Notes: generated by a model from the sequence alone, not told the origin. A stretch of 64,000 nt of DNA from Caulobacter vibrioides (GCF_002858865.1 NZ_PJRR01000014.1:275647-339646), one strand, 5' to 3'. Shown: positions 7,747 to 17,460, counted from the first letter of the stretch. A program made the numbers and translations.

Positions 7747-8340
7747 ATGGCCGAGATCATTCTGAACGTTGAAGTCCGCGACGGCGCCGGCACCGGCAAT
7801 GCGCGCGCCACCCGCCGCGCCGGCAAGGTCCCGGGCGTCCTGTACGGCGGCGGCAAGGCTCCGGTGAACATCGCCGTGAAGGCCAACGAATTCCGCAAGT
7901 CGCTGTACACCGGCAAGCTGCTGGGTCACCTGGTCACCCTGCAGTACGGCGAAGAGAAGCAATCGGTCATCGCCAAGGCCGTGCAGTTCCACCCCGTCAC
8001 CGACGAGCCGGTCCACTTCGACCTGTACCGCGTCGACGAGCACCAGCTGATCAAGATCGAAGTGCCGGTGCACTTCAAGAACCACGAAACCTCGGTCGGC
8101 CTGAAGAAGGGCGGCACGCTGGAAGTCATCCGTCACACCGTCGAGCTGGCCTGCCCGGCCGACAAGATCCCCGAGGAACTGGTCATCGATCTGGCCGGTC
8201 ACGACATCGGCGACGTCATCCGCATCTCGGAAGTGAAGCTGCCGGAAGGCGTGAAGCCGGCCATGGACCGCGACTTCGTGATCGCCAACGTCAAGGCCTC
8301 GTCGGCCGCTCAATCGGACGCCGGCGACACGACCGCTTAA
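7747..8340 (+). CDS. rplY: 50S ribosomal protein L25 (Ctc form)
   Basis: L25 binds 5S rRNA in the large subunit. This is the long, 197-residue general-stress-protein Ctc form. The N-terminal 5S-binding domain (ILNVEVRDGAGTGNARATRR, then GKVPGVLYGG) is followed by a C-terminal beta domain (VPVHFKNHETSVGLKKGG, VIRHTVELACPADKIPE, GDVIRISEVKLPEGV). The start follows an AAAGAAC purine tract. It is the usual neighbour of pth, which follows after a terminator-like hairpin. Confidence 0.95.
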   Translation: MAEIILNVEVRDGAGTGNARATRRAGKVPGVLYGGGKAPVNIAVKANEFRKSLYTGKLLGHLVTLQYGEEKQSVIAKAVQFHPVTDEPVHFDLYRVDEHQLIKIEVPVHFKNHETSVGLKKGGTLEVIRHTVELACPADKIPEELVIDLAGHDIGDVIRISEVKLPEGVKPAMDRDFVIANVKASSAAQSDAGDTTA

Positions 8341-8370
8341 GTCTCTCGGTCTTCGGATCGAAGCGCATTA

Positions 8371-8406
8371 CAGACGGGCGGGCCTTCGGGTCCGCCCGTT
8401 TTTGTT
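8371..8406 (+). terminator. Rho-independent terminator after rplY
   Basis: Stem GACGGGCGG / CCGCCCGT with a CTTCGG-type loop, followed by TTTTTGTTT. It lies 30 bases after the rplY stop and before pth. Confidence 0.8.
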
Positions 8407-8427
8407 TGAACACCCGAGATCTTCGCG

Positions 8428-9045
8428 ATGCTGATCCTCGCCGGCCTGGGCAATCCCGAGCCCAAGTACGAGAAGAACCGCCACAATGTCGGCTTCATGG
8501 CCGTGGACGCCCTGGCGCGAAAGTGGGGCACGGCACCGTGGCGCGCGCGCTTCCAGGGCCTGGCCTGCGAAGGCCAAGTCTCGACCCCCGACGGGCCGGT
8601 CAAGCTGCTGCTGCTCAAGCCCAAGACCTACTACAACGAAAGCGGCCGCGCCGTGGGCGAGGCCATGAAGTTCTTCAAGCTGCAACCCACCGACGTCATC
8701 GTCTTCCACGACGAGATCGACATGGCGCCGGGCCGCTTCCGCATGAAGTCGGGTGGCGGAGCGGCGGGCAATAACGGCATCCGCTCGGTGACCAGCCAGG
8801 TTGGAGACGCCTTCCGCCGAGGCCGCATCGGCGTGGGCCATCCGGGCCACAAGGACGCGGTGATGCACTATGTGCTGGGCGACTTTCACAAGGTCGAGCA
8901 CCAGTGGCTGGACCCGATGCTGGACGCCATCGCCGACGCCCTGCCCTTCGCCGCCGTCGGCGACGACGAGCGCTACCAGGCCGAGGTCATGCGCCTGGCC
9001 CCCGCGCCCAAGGCCGACCCGCGCAAGCCCGCCAAGGACGACTGA
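8428..9045 (+). CDS. pth: Peptidyl-tRNA hydrolase
   Basis: Pth releases tRNA from peptidyl-tRNAs that drop off ribosomes. The 205-residue protein has the signature GLGNPEPKYEKNRHNVGF with catalytic His19, then LLKPKTYYNESGRAV, the VFHDEIDMAPGRFR strand with the active-site Asp, and GGGAAGNNGIRSV. The C-terminal tail is a Lys/Pro-rich extension. A TPR membrane protein follows two bases after the stop, so the pair is probably co-transcribed. Confidence 0.96.
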   Translation: MLILAGLGNPEPKYEKNRHNVGFMAVDALARKWGTAPWRARFQGLACEGQVSTPDGPVKLLLLKPKTYYNESGRAVGEAMKFFKLQPTDVIVFHDEIDMAPGRFRMKSGGGAAGNNGIRSVTSQVGDAFRRGRIGVGHPGHKDAVMHYVLGDFHKVEHQWLDPMLDAIADALPFAAVGDDERYQAEVMRLAPAPKADPRKPAKDD

Positions 9046-9047
9046 CG

Positions 9048-9797
9048 ATGTTCTCGCTGCCCCTGCCGCTGCTGGGCCTGTCGCTGCTGTTCTCAATCGC
9101 CCTGTGCGTCCACGTCGTTCGGACCCATCGCGAGATGTACTGGCTGTGGATCATCCTGCTGTTCCAGCCGGTCGGCGGCGTGGTCTATCTGGTCGCGGTG
9201 ATCCTGCCTGAGCTGCTGCGCGGACGGACCGCGCAAAAGGTGGGCGCGGCCGCCCGCCAGGCGCTGGATCCGCAGCGCGAGTATCGCGAAGCCGCCAAGG
9301 CGGTTGAAGACGCGCCGACGGTGGCCAACCGCGTCCGCCTGGCCGTCGCCGCTACGGAATTGGGCAGGCACGCTGAGGCCGAAGCGCTCTACGCCGAAAG
9401 CCTCGCGGGCCTCTACGCCGATGATCCGCAGCTGCTGCTGGGCCGCGCCAACGCCCTGATCGAGCTGAACCGCCCCGCCGAGGCCCTGCCACTGCTCGAA
9501 AAGCTGGGAGAAACCCCGACCGCCGGCCGCACCCCTCACACTATGCTGGCGCTGGGCAGGGTCTATCATGCCCTGGGTCGCGAAGAGCAGGCCGAGACCG
9601 CCCTGCGCTGGGCGGCTGACCACTATCCAGGCTTCGAGGGCGTGGCCCGCTATACTGTCTTCCTCGCCAGCCAGGGCCGCCAGGATGAGGCGCGCGCTCA
9701 GCTGGCCGAGATCGACAAGCGCCTGGCCAAGACCCACGCCCACTTCCGCAAGGAGGCCAAGGGCTGGCGCGATTTCGCGGCTGGGGCGGTCAACTGA
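9048..9797 (+). CDS. Membrane-anchored TPR protein with PLDc_N-like N-terminus
   Basis: A 249-residue protein starting at the ATG two bases after pth. Two hydrophobic segments (about residues 3-22 and 30-55, with MYWLWIILLFQPVGGVVYLVAV) resemble the phospholipase D nuclease N-terminal (PLDc_N) membrane module. A cytoplasmic array of TPR-like helix pairs follows from about residue 85: AEAEALYAESLAGLYADD, LLLGRANALIELNRPAEAL, TMLALGRVYHALGREEQAE and ARYTVFLASQGRQDEA. It is probably a protein-interaction scaffold; the partner is unknown. It converges with metE. Confidence 0.75.
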   Translation: MFSLPLPLLGLSLLFSIALCVHVVRTHREMYWLWIILLFQPVGGVVYLVAVILPELLRGRTAQKVGAAARQALDPQREYREAAKAVEDAPTVANRVRLAVAATELGRHAEAEALYAESLAGLYADDPQLLLGRANALIELNRPAEALPLLEKLGETPTAGRTPHTMLALGRVYHALGREEQAETALRWAADHYPGFEGVARYTVFLASQGRQDEARAQLAEIDKRLAKTHAHFRKEAKGWRDFAAGAVN

Positions 9798-9810
9798 CGC
9801 CGACCGCCCC
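9783..9810. terminator. Hairpin between convergent genes
   Basis: A perfect 9-base stem, GGGGCGGTC / GACCGCCCC, spans the stop codon of the TPR gene, 13 bases short of the metE stop. There is no T run on either strand, so terminator function is uncertain. Confidence 0.35.
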
Positions 9811-9822
9811 GCTGGGTGCGCC

Positions 9823-12156
9823 TTAAGACACGCGCGCGCGCCTTGCGGCTTCGACCATATTGGCGATCGCCGCCTGAGTTTCCGGCCACTTTCGGGTCTT
9901 CAAGCCACAGTCGGGATTGACCCACAGTTGCTCGCCGGCCAGCCGCTGACGAGCGGCCGCCAGCAGGGTGGTCATCTCCTCGACGGCCGGAACACGGGGT
10001 GAGTGGATGTCATAGACGCCCGGACCGATCTGGGCCGGATAGGCGTAGCCGACGAAGGCGTCCAGCAGCTCCATCTTCGACCGCGCCGTCTCGATCGAGA
10101 TCACGTCGGCGTCCATCGCCCCGATGGCGGCGATGATGTCGTTGAACTCCGAGTAGCACATGTGGGTGTGGATCTGGGTCGCATCGGCCACGCCGGACGC
10201 CGCTAGCCGGAAGCTCTCGACCGCCCAGTCCAGATAGGCGCCCCAGTCGCCGCGTCGCAGCGGCAGGCCCTCGCGCAGCGCCGCCTCATCGATCTGGATG
10301 ATCGCCGCCCCGGTGGCCTCCAGGTCGACGACCTCGTCGCGAATGGCCAGGGCGATCTGCCGGCAGGCGGTCTCGCGCGGAAGGTCGTCGCGGACAAACG
10401 ACCAGTTGAGGATCGTCACCGGTCCGGTCAGCATCCCCTTCATCGGTCGCCGCGTCAGCCCCTGGGCGTAGCGCCACCAGTCCACCGTCATCGGCGCCGG
10501 CCGCGAGACGTCGCCAAACAGGATCGGCGGCCGCACGCAGCGCGAACCGTAGGACTGCACCCAGCCGCTCTGGGTGAAGGCGAAGCCCGCCAGTTGCTCG
10601 CCGAAATACTGGACCATGTCGTTACGCTCGAACTCGCCATGGACCAGCACGTCGAGGCCGACCGTCTCCTGCCAGGCCACCGCGCGGGCGGTCTCCTGGC
10701 GCAGGAAGGCCTCATAGGTCGCGTCGCTGATCTGTCCCTTGGCGAAGGCCGCCCGCGCCTGGCGTACCTCGGTCGTCTGGGGGAAGGACCCGATCGTCGT
10801 CGTGGGCAGCGGCGGCAAGTTCAGCCGCGCCCGCTGAGCCTCGCGACGCTGGTCGTAGGGCGAGCGGCGGCGGGTCATGTCGAACGTCACGGCGGCCAGG
10901 CGTTCGGCGACCTTCGGATCGTGGATGCGCGGCGAGGTCGCCCGCGCCCGCGCCGCCTGGGCGCTGGCTTCCAGCGCCGCGGCGACCGAGGCTCGGCCTC
11001 CGTTCAGCGCCTGGGCCAGCACCGCCAGCGCCTCGACCTTCTGGACCGCGAAGGCCAGCCACTGGCGGATCTCCGGATCCAGCGCCGTTTCCAGGTCCAG
11101 GTCGATCGGCGTGTGCAGCAGCGAGCACGACGGCGCCAGCACCACCCGGTCGCTTCCGCGTCGCGCCACCACGGGCTCCAGGCGATCCAGCAGGGCCGGC
11201 AGGTCGGCGCGCCAGACATTGCGGCCGTCGATCACGCCCAGCGACAGCACCAGGCTCTCGCGGCTGGCGGCCAGGGCGGCTTCCAGCTCACCCGGCGCGC
11301 GGACCAGGTCGAGGTGGAGGCCCTCCACCGGCAGATTGACCGCCGTCGCCAGGTTCTCGCCATAGCCGCCGAAATAGCTGGTCAGCATCAGACGCAGGCC
11401 GGGCGCGGCGTGGGTCAGGGCCCCATAGGCGCGGCGCAGCTCGGCGCGTTCGAAGTCCGTCAGGTCCAACGCCAGGCAGGGCTCGTCGATCTGCACCCAG
11501 TCCGCCCCGGCCGCCGCCAGGCCTTGCAGCACCTGGCCGTAAACCGGCAACAGGGCCGACAGCAGCGACAGCGGCGAGAAGCCCTCAGCCTTGGTCTTGG
11601 CCAGCTTGAGGAACGTCACCGGGCCCAGCAGCACCGGACGCGTGTGGACGCCCAGCGCCTTGGCCTCGAGGAACTCGTCGACCGGCTTGCTGGACGACAG
11701 CGCGAAGGCCTGACCCGGCGACAGCTCGGGCGCCAGGTAGTGATAGTTGGTGTCGAACCACTTGGTCATTTCCAGCGCCGGAACGCCGTCCGCGCCGGGC
11801 GCGTGGCCACAGCCCGGGCCGCACGCCTCGGCCGCCGGACGCCCCTGGTCGCCGCGCGCCATGGCGAAATAGGTCGCCAGGTCGACCGTCCCGCCCGACC
11901 AGCCGTAGGCGGCGGGGATCGCGCCGACCATCACCGCCGTGTCCAGCACGTGGTCGTACAGCGAGAAGTCATTGCTGGGCACGTGGGCGACGCCCAGCGC
12001 GGCCTGGCGCGTCCAGGTCTTGGCCCGCAGGTCGCGCGCCGTGTCGAGCAGCGCATCCGCGTCGGTCTTCCCGGCCCAATAGGCCTCTAGGGCGAACTTC
12101 AGCTCGCGCTTGGGGCCGATGCGGGGAAAGCCCAGGGTGGCGATGGTGACGGTCAT
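9823..12156 (-). CDS. metE: Cobalamin-independent methionine synthase
   Basis: MetE transfers the methyl group of 5-methyltetrahydropteroyltri-L-glutamate to homocysteine without B12. The 777-residue protein has the duplicated barrel: an N-terminal half starting GFPRIGPKRELKFALE, and a catalytic C-terminal half with PTTTIGSFPQT, GEFERNDMVQYFGE, and the zinc ligands in THMCYSEF and VNPDCGLKTR. A cobalamin riboswitch lies directly upstream, so expression should fall when B12 is abundant. That implies a B12-dependent MetH elsewhere in the genome. It is transcribed toward the TPR gene. Confidence 0.97.
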   Translation of the reverse strand: MTVTIATLGFPRIGPKRELKFALEAYWAGKTDADALLDTARDLRAKTWTRQAALGVAHVPSNDFSLYDHVLDTAVMVGAIPAAYGWSGGTVDLATYFAMARGDQGRPAAEACGPGCGHAPGADGVPALEMTKWFDTNYHYLAPELSPGQAFALSSSKPVDEFLEAKALGVHTRPVLLGPVTFLKLAKTKAEGFSPLSLLSALLPVYGQVLQGLAAAGADWVQIDEPCLALDLTDFERAELRRAYGALTHAAPGLRLMLTSYFGGYGENLATAVNLPVEGLHLDLVRAPGELEAALAASRESLVLSLGVIDGRNVWRADLPALLDRLEPVVARRGSDRVVLAPSCSLLHTPIDLDLETALDPEIRQWLAFAVQKVEALAVLAQALNGGRASVAAALEASAQAARARATSPRIHDPKVAERLAAVTFDMTRRRSPYDQRREAQRARLNLPPLPTTTIGSFPQTTEVRQARAAFAKGQISDATYEAFLRQETARAVAWQETVGLDVLVHGEFERNDMVQYFGEQLAGFAFTQSGWVQSYGSRCVRPPILFGDVSRPAPMTVDWWRYAQGLTRRPMKGMLTGPVTILNWSFVRDDLPRETACRQIALAIRDEVVDLEATGAAIIQIDEAALREGLPLRRGDWGAYLDWAVESFRLAASGVADATQIHTHMCYSEFNDIIAAIGAMDADVISIETARSKMELLDAFVGYAYPAQIGPGVYDIHSPRVPAVEEMTTLLAAARQRLAGEQLWVNPDCGLKTRKWPETQAAIANMVEAARRARVS

Positions 12157-12285
12157 TGTTGAAAAGCCTCTGCCGGTGTTGTGGCGAGGCTGATCGGGAC
12201 GCGCGCGATCGAGCGCGCACGGGCGCTATGGTCCGGTCACGCTGAGCAAGCGGCCAGACCGGACACCCCGCCGGAGGACGTTATC

Positions 12286-12492
12286 TGTCGAGGCAGGTCT
12301 CCTGGCTCACGGGTCATCGCCCCTGCCCTGGCCTTCCCGACGCATCCCCGAACCAGCTCGGCGCGTCAGTGACACGAAACGGACAGCGGCTCGCCGCTCA
12401 CAGTTGCGGGGGCAGCGCCGGATTCAGGGTTTCACGCCCTCACCGACTTCCCTCTTAGCTCCGGACGCGAACGTCCGCAGACCACGACAGCG
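12286..12492 (-). promoter_or_regulatory. Cobalamin riboswitch upstream of metE
   Basis: Read on the minus strand the segment carries the conserved AdoCbl aptamer elements in order: GGGAA..GGTG near the 5' side, the CCGCAACTGT core (written GCCCCCGCAACTGTGAGCGG), CACTG after the internal stem, then GGGAAGGC, and the closing GACCCGTGAGCCAGGAGACC (B12 box). About 130 bases separate its 3' end from the metE start codon, enough for an expression platform. Binding of adenosylcobalamin would repress the B12-independent synthase. Confidence 0.93.
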
Positions 12493-12493
12493 G

Positions 12494-12546
12494 CAACAGA
12501 CCACGCGAGGGCCAAGGCGTCAATTTAGATATAAAGATTTCTTTAT
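12494..12546 (-). promoter_or_regulatory. Putative metE promoter and AT-rich palindrome
   Basis: On the minus strand TTGACG (12518-12523) is a perfect -35 element for the housekeeping sigma; a GGTCTGTTG at 12494-12502 is a weak -10. Immediately upstream lies the perfect 6-base inverted repeat ATAAAG-ATTT-CTTTAT (12531-12546), conspicuously AT-rich here. It could be an activator site or an end-of-pirin structure. Confidence 0.4.
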
Positions 12547-12570
12547 GTGATTTCCTGGGGGCGCTACGGA

Positions 12571-13401
12571 TCAGAACCGTCCGCGCTGAAAATCATCGAA
12601 CGCCTGCATCAGCCCCTCGCGCGTGTCCATCACAAAGGGCCCGTGCCAGAACACCGGCTCGCCGATCGGGCGGCCGGCCAGCAGCAGGACGCGGGCGTCG
12701 GTGACGGCTTCGACCCGGACGGTGTCGCCACGCCCCAGGAACACCCCCGACAGCGACTCGACGGTGTCGTGGGCGACGCGGACCTTGCCCTCATAGACGG
12801 CCAGCATGGCGTTACGGTCGTCGCCGACCGGCTCCTCGAATACCGTCCCCGCCGGCAGCACGACGTCGAAATAGAGGGCGTCCACCGCGCCGCCGCCGAT
12901 CGGGCCGGCGGTCCCAGCGTCGGTGGCGCCCGAGATCACCTTGACCGTCACACCGCCGTCGCGGGCCTCGACCGGGATGCTGTCGGTCTCGAACTCCTGA
13001 TAGCCCGGCGCGGTCATCTTCAAGCGGGCGGGCAGGTTCACCCACAGCTGGAAGCCGCGCATGCGGCCGTCGGCCTGCTCGGGCATCTCGGAGTGGACGA
13101 TGCCCTTGCCGGCCCGCATCCACTGGATCCCGCCCGGACCGATCACGCCCTCGCGGCCGGTGTTGTCCTTGTGACGCATCCGGCCTTCCAGCATGTAAGT
13201 CACGGTCTCGAAGCCGCGATGCGGGTGGTCGGGGAAGCCGCCCATGTAGTCGGACGCCTGATCGTTGTCGAAACAGTCCAGCATCAGGAACGGGTCGAAC
13301 ATCTGAGCTTCCGGGGTGCCCAGCATCCGCGTCAGCCGCACGCCCGCGCCATCCGACGTGGGCTGGCCTTTGACGATCTTCAGGACCGGACGGACGGACA
13401 T
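12571..13401 (-). CDS. Pirin family protein
   Basis: A 276-residue bicupin of the pirin family; some members are quercetin 2,3-dioxygenases and others act as redox or transcription cofactors. The N-terminal cupin has the metal-binding histidines in FPDHPHRGFETVTYMLEGRM and then IVHSEMPEQ, and the conserved MRGFQLWVNLPA follows. The C-terminal cupin ends with LLLAGRPIGEPVFWHGPFVM. The metal ligands appear intact, but substrate cannot be inferred. It lies upstream of metE on the same strand; the 400-base gap with the riboswitch suggests separate transcription. Confidence 0.92.
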   Translation of the reverse strand: MSVRPVLKIVKGQPTSDGAGVRLTRMLGTPEAQMFDPFLMLDCFDNDQASDYMGGFPDHPHRGFETVTYMLEGRMRHKDNTGREGVIGPGGIQWMRAGKGIVHSEMPEQADGRMRGFQLWVNLPARLKMTAPGYQEFETDSIPVEARDGGVTVKVISGATDAGTAGPIGGGAVDALYFDVVLPAGTVFEEPVGDDRNAMLAVYEGKVRVAHDTVESLSGVFLGRGDTVRVEAVTDARVLLLAGRPIGEPVFWHGPFVMDTREGLMQAFDDFQRGRF

Positions 13402-13525
13402 GGCGGGCTCCTTGCTCGGCGATTGATATCAGATCTTGTTGCGGTTCGCGCAAGAGGCGGCGCGCCGGTTCGCCTTTCGGCGCCATCCGTGCTAAGCGCG
13501 CGCCAACGAAATTCACGAGAGTTCC

Positions 13526-14626
<1,101 letters not shown>

Positions 14627-14642
14627 GCAACCAGAATACCAG

Positions 14643-14675
14643 CGGCCGGAGCAGAAACGCTCCGGCCGTTTTTCA
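14643..14675 (+). terminator. Rho-independent terminator after ychF
   Basis: Perfect 10-base stem CGGCCGGAGC / GCTCCGGCCG with an AGAAAC loop, followed by five T. It ends 16 bases before the start of the next gene. Confidence 0.9.
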
Positions 14676-14690
14676 TTGGGGAGTAAGCTT

Positions 14691-15371
14691 GTGGCCAAGA
14701 CCATCACCCTGACCGCCGCCCATGACGGCTTTACGTTCACCGCCCTGCACGCCGAGCCGGAAGGCCCGCGCAAGGGTGGCGTCATCGTCATCCAGGAGAT
14801 CTTCGGCCTGGATCAATACGTCCACCAGGACGTCGCCCGGTGGACCGCGCGCGGCTTTGAGGTGATCGCCCCCTCGATGTTCGACCGTCAGGAGAAGGGC
14901 TTTACCGCCCTGCACGACCCGGCGGGCTTCGAGAACGGCGTCAAGCACGCCCTGGCCAACGGCCCCGACAACGCCATGGGCGACCTCCAGGCCTGTGTCG
15001 ACTTTCTCAAGGCCCGGGGCCCCGTCTTCGTGGTCGGCTACTGCTACGGCGGCACCATGACCTGGCTGGCGGCTTCACGCTGCGAGGGGATCGCGGCGGG
15101 CTCCAGCTACTACGGCGGTCAGGTCGCCGGCATGGCCAAGTTCGCGCTGAAGGCGCCGGTGATCGTCCATCTGGGGCGCAAGGACCCGCATATCCCCGCC
15201 GACGAGGTCAAGGCGGCGGTGCGGGCCGCCCACCCCGAGGTTCCCGTCTATATCTATGAGGCCAGCGGCCACGGCTTCAACAATGACGGCCGCCCCGACT
15301 CCGACCTCGCCGACGCCGAACTGGCCCGTCAGCGGACCGTGGACTTCTTCGCCGCGCACGGGGCGGGCTGA
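14691..15371 (+). CDS. Dienelactone hydrolase family protein
   Basis: A 226-residue alpha/beta hydrolase of the carboxymethylenebutenolidase type. The triad is visible as Cys118 (VVGYCYGGTM), Asp165 (LGRKDPHIP) and His194 (ASGHGFNND). The residue that primes the cysteine, Glu36 in VIQEIFGLDQY, is also present. The GTG at 14691 is chosen because GGGGAG lies seven bases upstream; an in-frame TTG further up falls within the terminator. It overlaps the next gene in a TGATG junction with a paralogue. The natural substrate is not predictable from sequence. Confidence 0.9.
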   Translation: MAKTITLTAAHDGFTFTALHAEPEGPRKGGVIVIQEIFGLDQYVHQDVARWTARGFEVIAPSMFDRQEKGFTALHDPAGFENGVKHALANGPDNAMGDLQACVDFLKARGPVFVVGYCYGGTMTWLAASRCEGIAAGSSYYGGQVAGMAKFALKAPVIVHLGRKDPHIPADEVKAAVRAAHPEVPVYIYEASGHGFNNDGRPDSDLADAELARQRTVDFFAAHGAG

Positions 15372-16048
15372 TGGGCGAGCGGATCGCGCTCGCAACCCGC
15401 GAAGGCGCGCCCCTGGCCGCCTATCATGCGCCGCCCCTGGAGGCGCGGCGGGGCGGGATCGTCATGCTGCACGCGATCTGGGGCGTCACGCCGCATCTGC
15501 GTCAGCTTTCCGACAGCCTGGCCGAGCAGGGCTATGAGGTGATGCTCCCCAGCCTGATGGATGCGGCGGACGCAGCGTTTCCGGTCGAGGACACCACGCC
15601 TTCGATCCTCGACGCCCGCATGGCCATGGGGGAGCGGACGGGTTGGGGCGCGAGCACCCTACCCCGCGTTCAGGCCTGCATCGACGCCCTGAACGGGCCG
15701 GTCTACGCCATGGGCTTCTGCTATGGCGGCACGACCGCCTGGCTGGCCGCCTGCCGCTGCGAAGGCCTGTCGGCGGTCTCGGCGTTCTACGGCGGGGATA
15801 TCGCCGCCTATCGCGACGAGACGCCCAAGGTCCCCACCATCCTGCACTTCGGCAAGACCGACACGATGATCCCTTTGTCTGACGTCGACGCCGTCCGGGA
15901 TCACCACCCCGACCTGCCGGTGTATCTGTACGACGCCGGCCACGCCTTCGTCGCGCCCAGCGGTCATCATCCCGACAGCGCGCGTCTGGCGCTCTTGCGC
16001 ACGCTGCAACTGTTCCAGCGGTCCAGCGGAACCCGCGCCGAGGCTTGA
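15371..16048 (+). CDS. Dienelactone hydrolase family protein, divergent paralogue
   Basis: A 225-residue paralogue of the preceding gene, starting within its stop codon. Cys117 (AMGFCYGGTT), Asp164 (FGKTDTMIP) and His191 (YDAGHAFVAP) of the triad are retained. At the position of the priming Glu of classical dienelactone hydrolases it has LHAIWG instead of QEIFG, so the acidic residue is lost and a histidine sits next to the site. Altered catalysis or substrate range is likely. The histidine phosphatase gene starts two bases after its stop. Confidence 0.87.
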   Translation: MGERIALATREGAPLAAYHAPPLEARRGGIVMLHAIWGVTPHLRQLSDSLAEQGYEVMLPSLMDAADAAFPVEDTTPSILDARMAMGERTGWGASTLPRVQACIDALNGPVYAMGFCYGGTTAWLAACRCEGLSAVSAFYGGDIAAYRDETPKVPTILHFGKTDTMIPLSDVDAVRDHHPDLPVYLYDAGHAFVAPSGHHPDSARLALLRTLQLFQRSSGTRAEA

Positions 16049-16050
16049 AC

Positions 16051-16578
16051 ATGATCCGTCGACTGACTGCTATGACCCTCTCGCTGATGCTGGCCGGCGG
16101 CCCGGCCCTGGCGCAGACCGTCGTCATCGTGCGCCATGGCGAGAAGGTCTCGCCCAACGGCGATCCGGACCTGTCGGACGCCGGCAAGGCGCGGGCGCAG
16201 GCCCTGGCGGCCGCGCTGGCCGGCGCCAGGGTCTCGACGGTCCTGGCGACGCCGCTCAAGCGCACGCAACAGACCGCTCAGCCCACCGCCGACGCCGCCG
16301 GCCTGGTGATCCGGACGATCGCGCTGGATGGCGGTGTTCCCGCCCATGCCCAGCGCGTGGCTGAAGTCGCCCGACAAGCCCCGAAGGACGCCACCGTACT
16401 CATCGTCGGCCACAGCAATACAGTCGGCGAGATCGCCCGCGCTCTGGGTGACGCCGCTCCGAGCCCCGTCACCGATTGTGACTATGATCAGATGACGATC
16501 ATCAGTCTCGATGCGCCCACGCCGCGTACGCTCCATGCCCGTTACGGGGCGCCGACCCAGCCGTGTCCCACCAACTGA
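16051..16578 (+). CDS. Exported histidine phosphatase family protein
   Basis: A 175-residue protein with a signal peptide (hydrophobic AMTLSLMLAGGPALA, cleavage likely before QTVV), so probably periplasmic. The catalytic phosphohistidine motif VIVRHGEK (Arg28-His29-Gly30) is present, with LKRTQQTAQP and the second histidine in LIVGHSNTVGE. The short length places it with SixA-like or small broad-specificity phosphatases. ATG at 16051 is preferred to an in-frame TTG two codons upstream. It is co-oriented with the two hydrolase genes. Confidence 0.88.
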   Translation: MIRRLTAMTLSLMLAGGPALAQTVVIVRHGEKVSPNGDPDLSDAGKARAQALAAALAGARVSTVLATPLKRTQQTAQPTADAAGLVIRTIALDGGVPAHAQRVAEVARQAPKDATVLIVGHSNTVGEIARALGDAAPSPVTDCDYDQMTIISLDAPTPRTLHARYGAPTQPCPTN

Positions 16579-16643
16579 GGCGACGCCCGTCTGCACGCCT
16601 GCGCGCCATCGCGTGAACGCCTGGGCTGAGCTAGGCTGGGATC

Positions 16644-17417
16644 ATGCGTAGCCGCGTTTCCGTCCTGATCGCCTTCGCCGCCCTGCCCTGGGCGACCTTG
16701 GGCGTCGCGCACGCGGGCGAGACACGGTGCTGGTTCGAGAACGGCGCAGTGATCGCCCCGGCGGCCATCGGCGACATGGCCGGCGACTATGTGGTCGATC
16801 TTTCCGCGCCGCGCACCCTTCTGCACAACACCAAGGCCCAGATGGCCGGGATCACGACCGAGGCGGTGACCCTGCCGGTCCAGATCGCCGGGCTCAAGGC
16901 GTCGGCCGTGACGGTGACCATCGCCGACCTCGATGATCGCGGGGCCGGCTTCGTCACCCCGATCGCCGGTGTCATCGGCATGGACGTCCTGGCCGGGCAC
17001 AGCATCGAGATCGATTTTTCAGCCTGCCAGGTTCGCATCGACCAGCCCTGGCGTGCGCAGCGGCAGGTGGTGCTGCCGGTCGAGGTGATCGACGGGCTTC
17101 CGACCATCGCCGCGGCCGTCAGTGACGGGCCCACGGCGCGTCGCGGGGCCTTCGCGATCGACACGGCCTCGCGCGCCATGGCACGGCTCTCCACGCGCGA
17201 GGGGCGGGTCGCCGGCAAGCTGGACGTCAATGCTCGTCACAAGGCGCCCGCGCGGCTTCGCGCGCTGTCGATTGCAGGCGTGCTGGCCGAGAACGTCCCG
17301 GCGACGCTCGCCGAAGACCTGCCCGAGGGCGTCAGCGGAACCTTGGGAACCGCCTTGTGGGCCCGCCATCGCCTGCGTCTGTCAGCCGACGCCCGGACCC
17401 TGTCGATCGCGCCCTGA
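16644..17417 (+). CDS. Exported retropepsin-like protein without clear catalytic motif
   Basis: A 257-residue protein with a signal peptide ending near AHAGE. The pattern of beta strands and the GVIGMDVLAGHSIEIDFSACQVRI segment resemble the second half of aspartic protease-like (retropepsin fold) domains, where GxxGxDxL precedes a strand pair. The place where the catalytic D-T/S-G would be reads VVDLSAPRTLL, so the glycine and hydroxyl residue are not in order. A second lobe-like segment has FAIDTASRAMARL. It may be a binding protein or a degenerate protease. The fold call is an inference from short motifs. Confidence 0.5.
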   Translation: MRSRVSVLIAFAALPWATLGVAHAGETRCWFENGAVIAPAAIGDMAGDYVVDLSAPRTLLHNTKAQMAGITTEAVTLPVQIAGLKASAVTVTIADLDDRGAGFVTPIAGVIGMDVLAGHSIEIDFSACQVRIDQPWRAQRQVVLPVEVIDGLPTIAAAVSDGPTARRGAFAIDTASRAMARLSTREGRVAGKLDVNARHKAPARLRALSIAGVLAENVPATLAEDLPEGVSGTLGTALWARHRLRLSADARTLSIAP

Positions 17418-17426
17418 GACCCGCCA

Positions 17427-17460
17427 AAAGAAAAGGCCCGGTGTCGCCACCGGGCCTTTC
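17427..17460. terminator. Bidirectional terminator between convergent genes
   Basis: Stem GGCCCGGTG / CACCGGGCC with A residues on the left flank (AAAAGAAAA) and TTT on the right. It sits between the retropepsin-like gene and petC, which converge, and can serve both. Confidence 0.8.

Noticed and set aside
10594..12090. About 500-codon plus-strand frame
   Set aside because: Antisense to metE, whose own catalytic motifs are intact.
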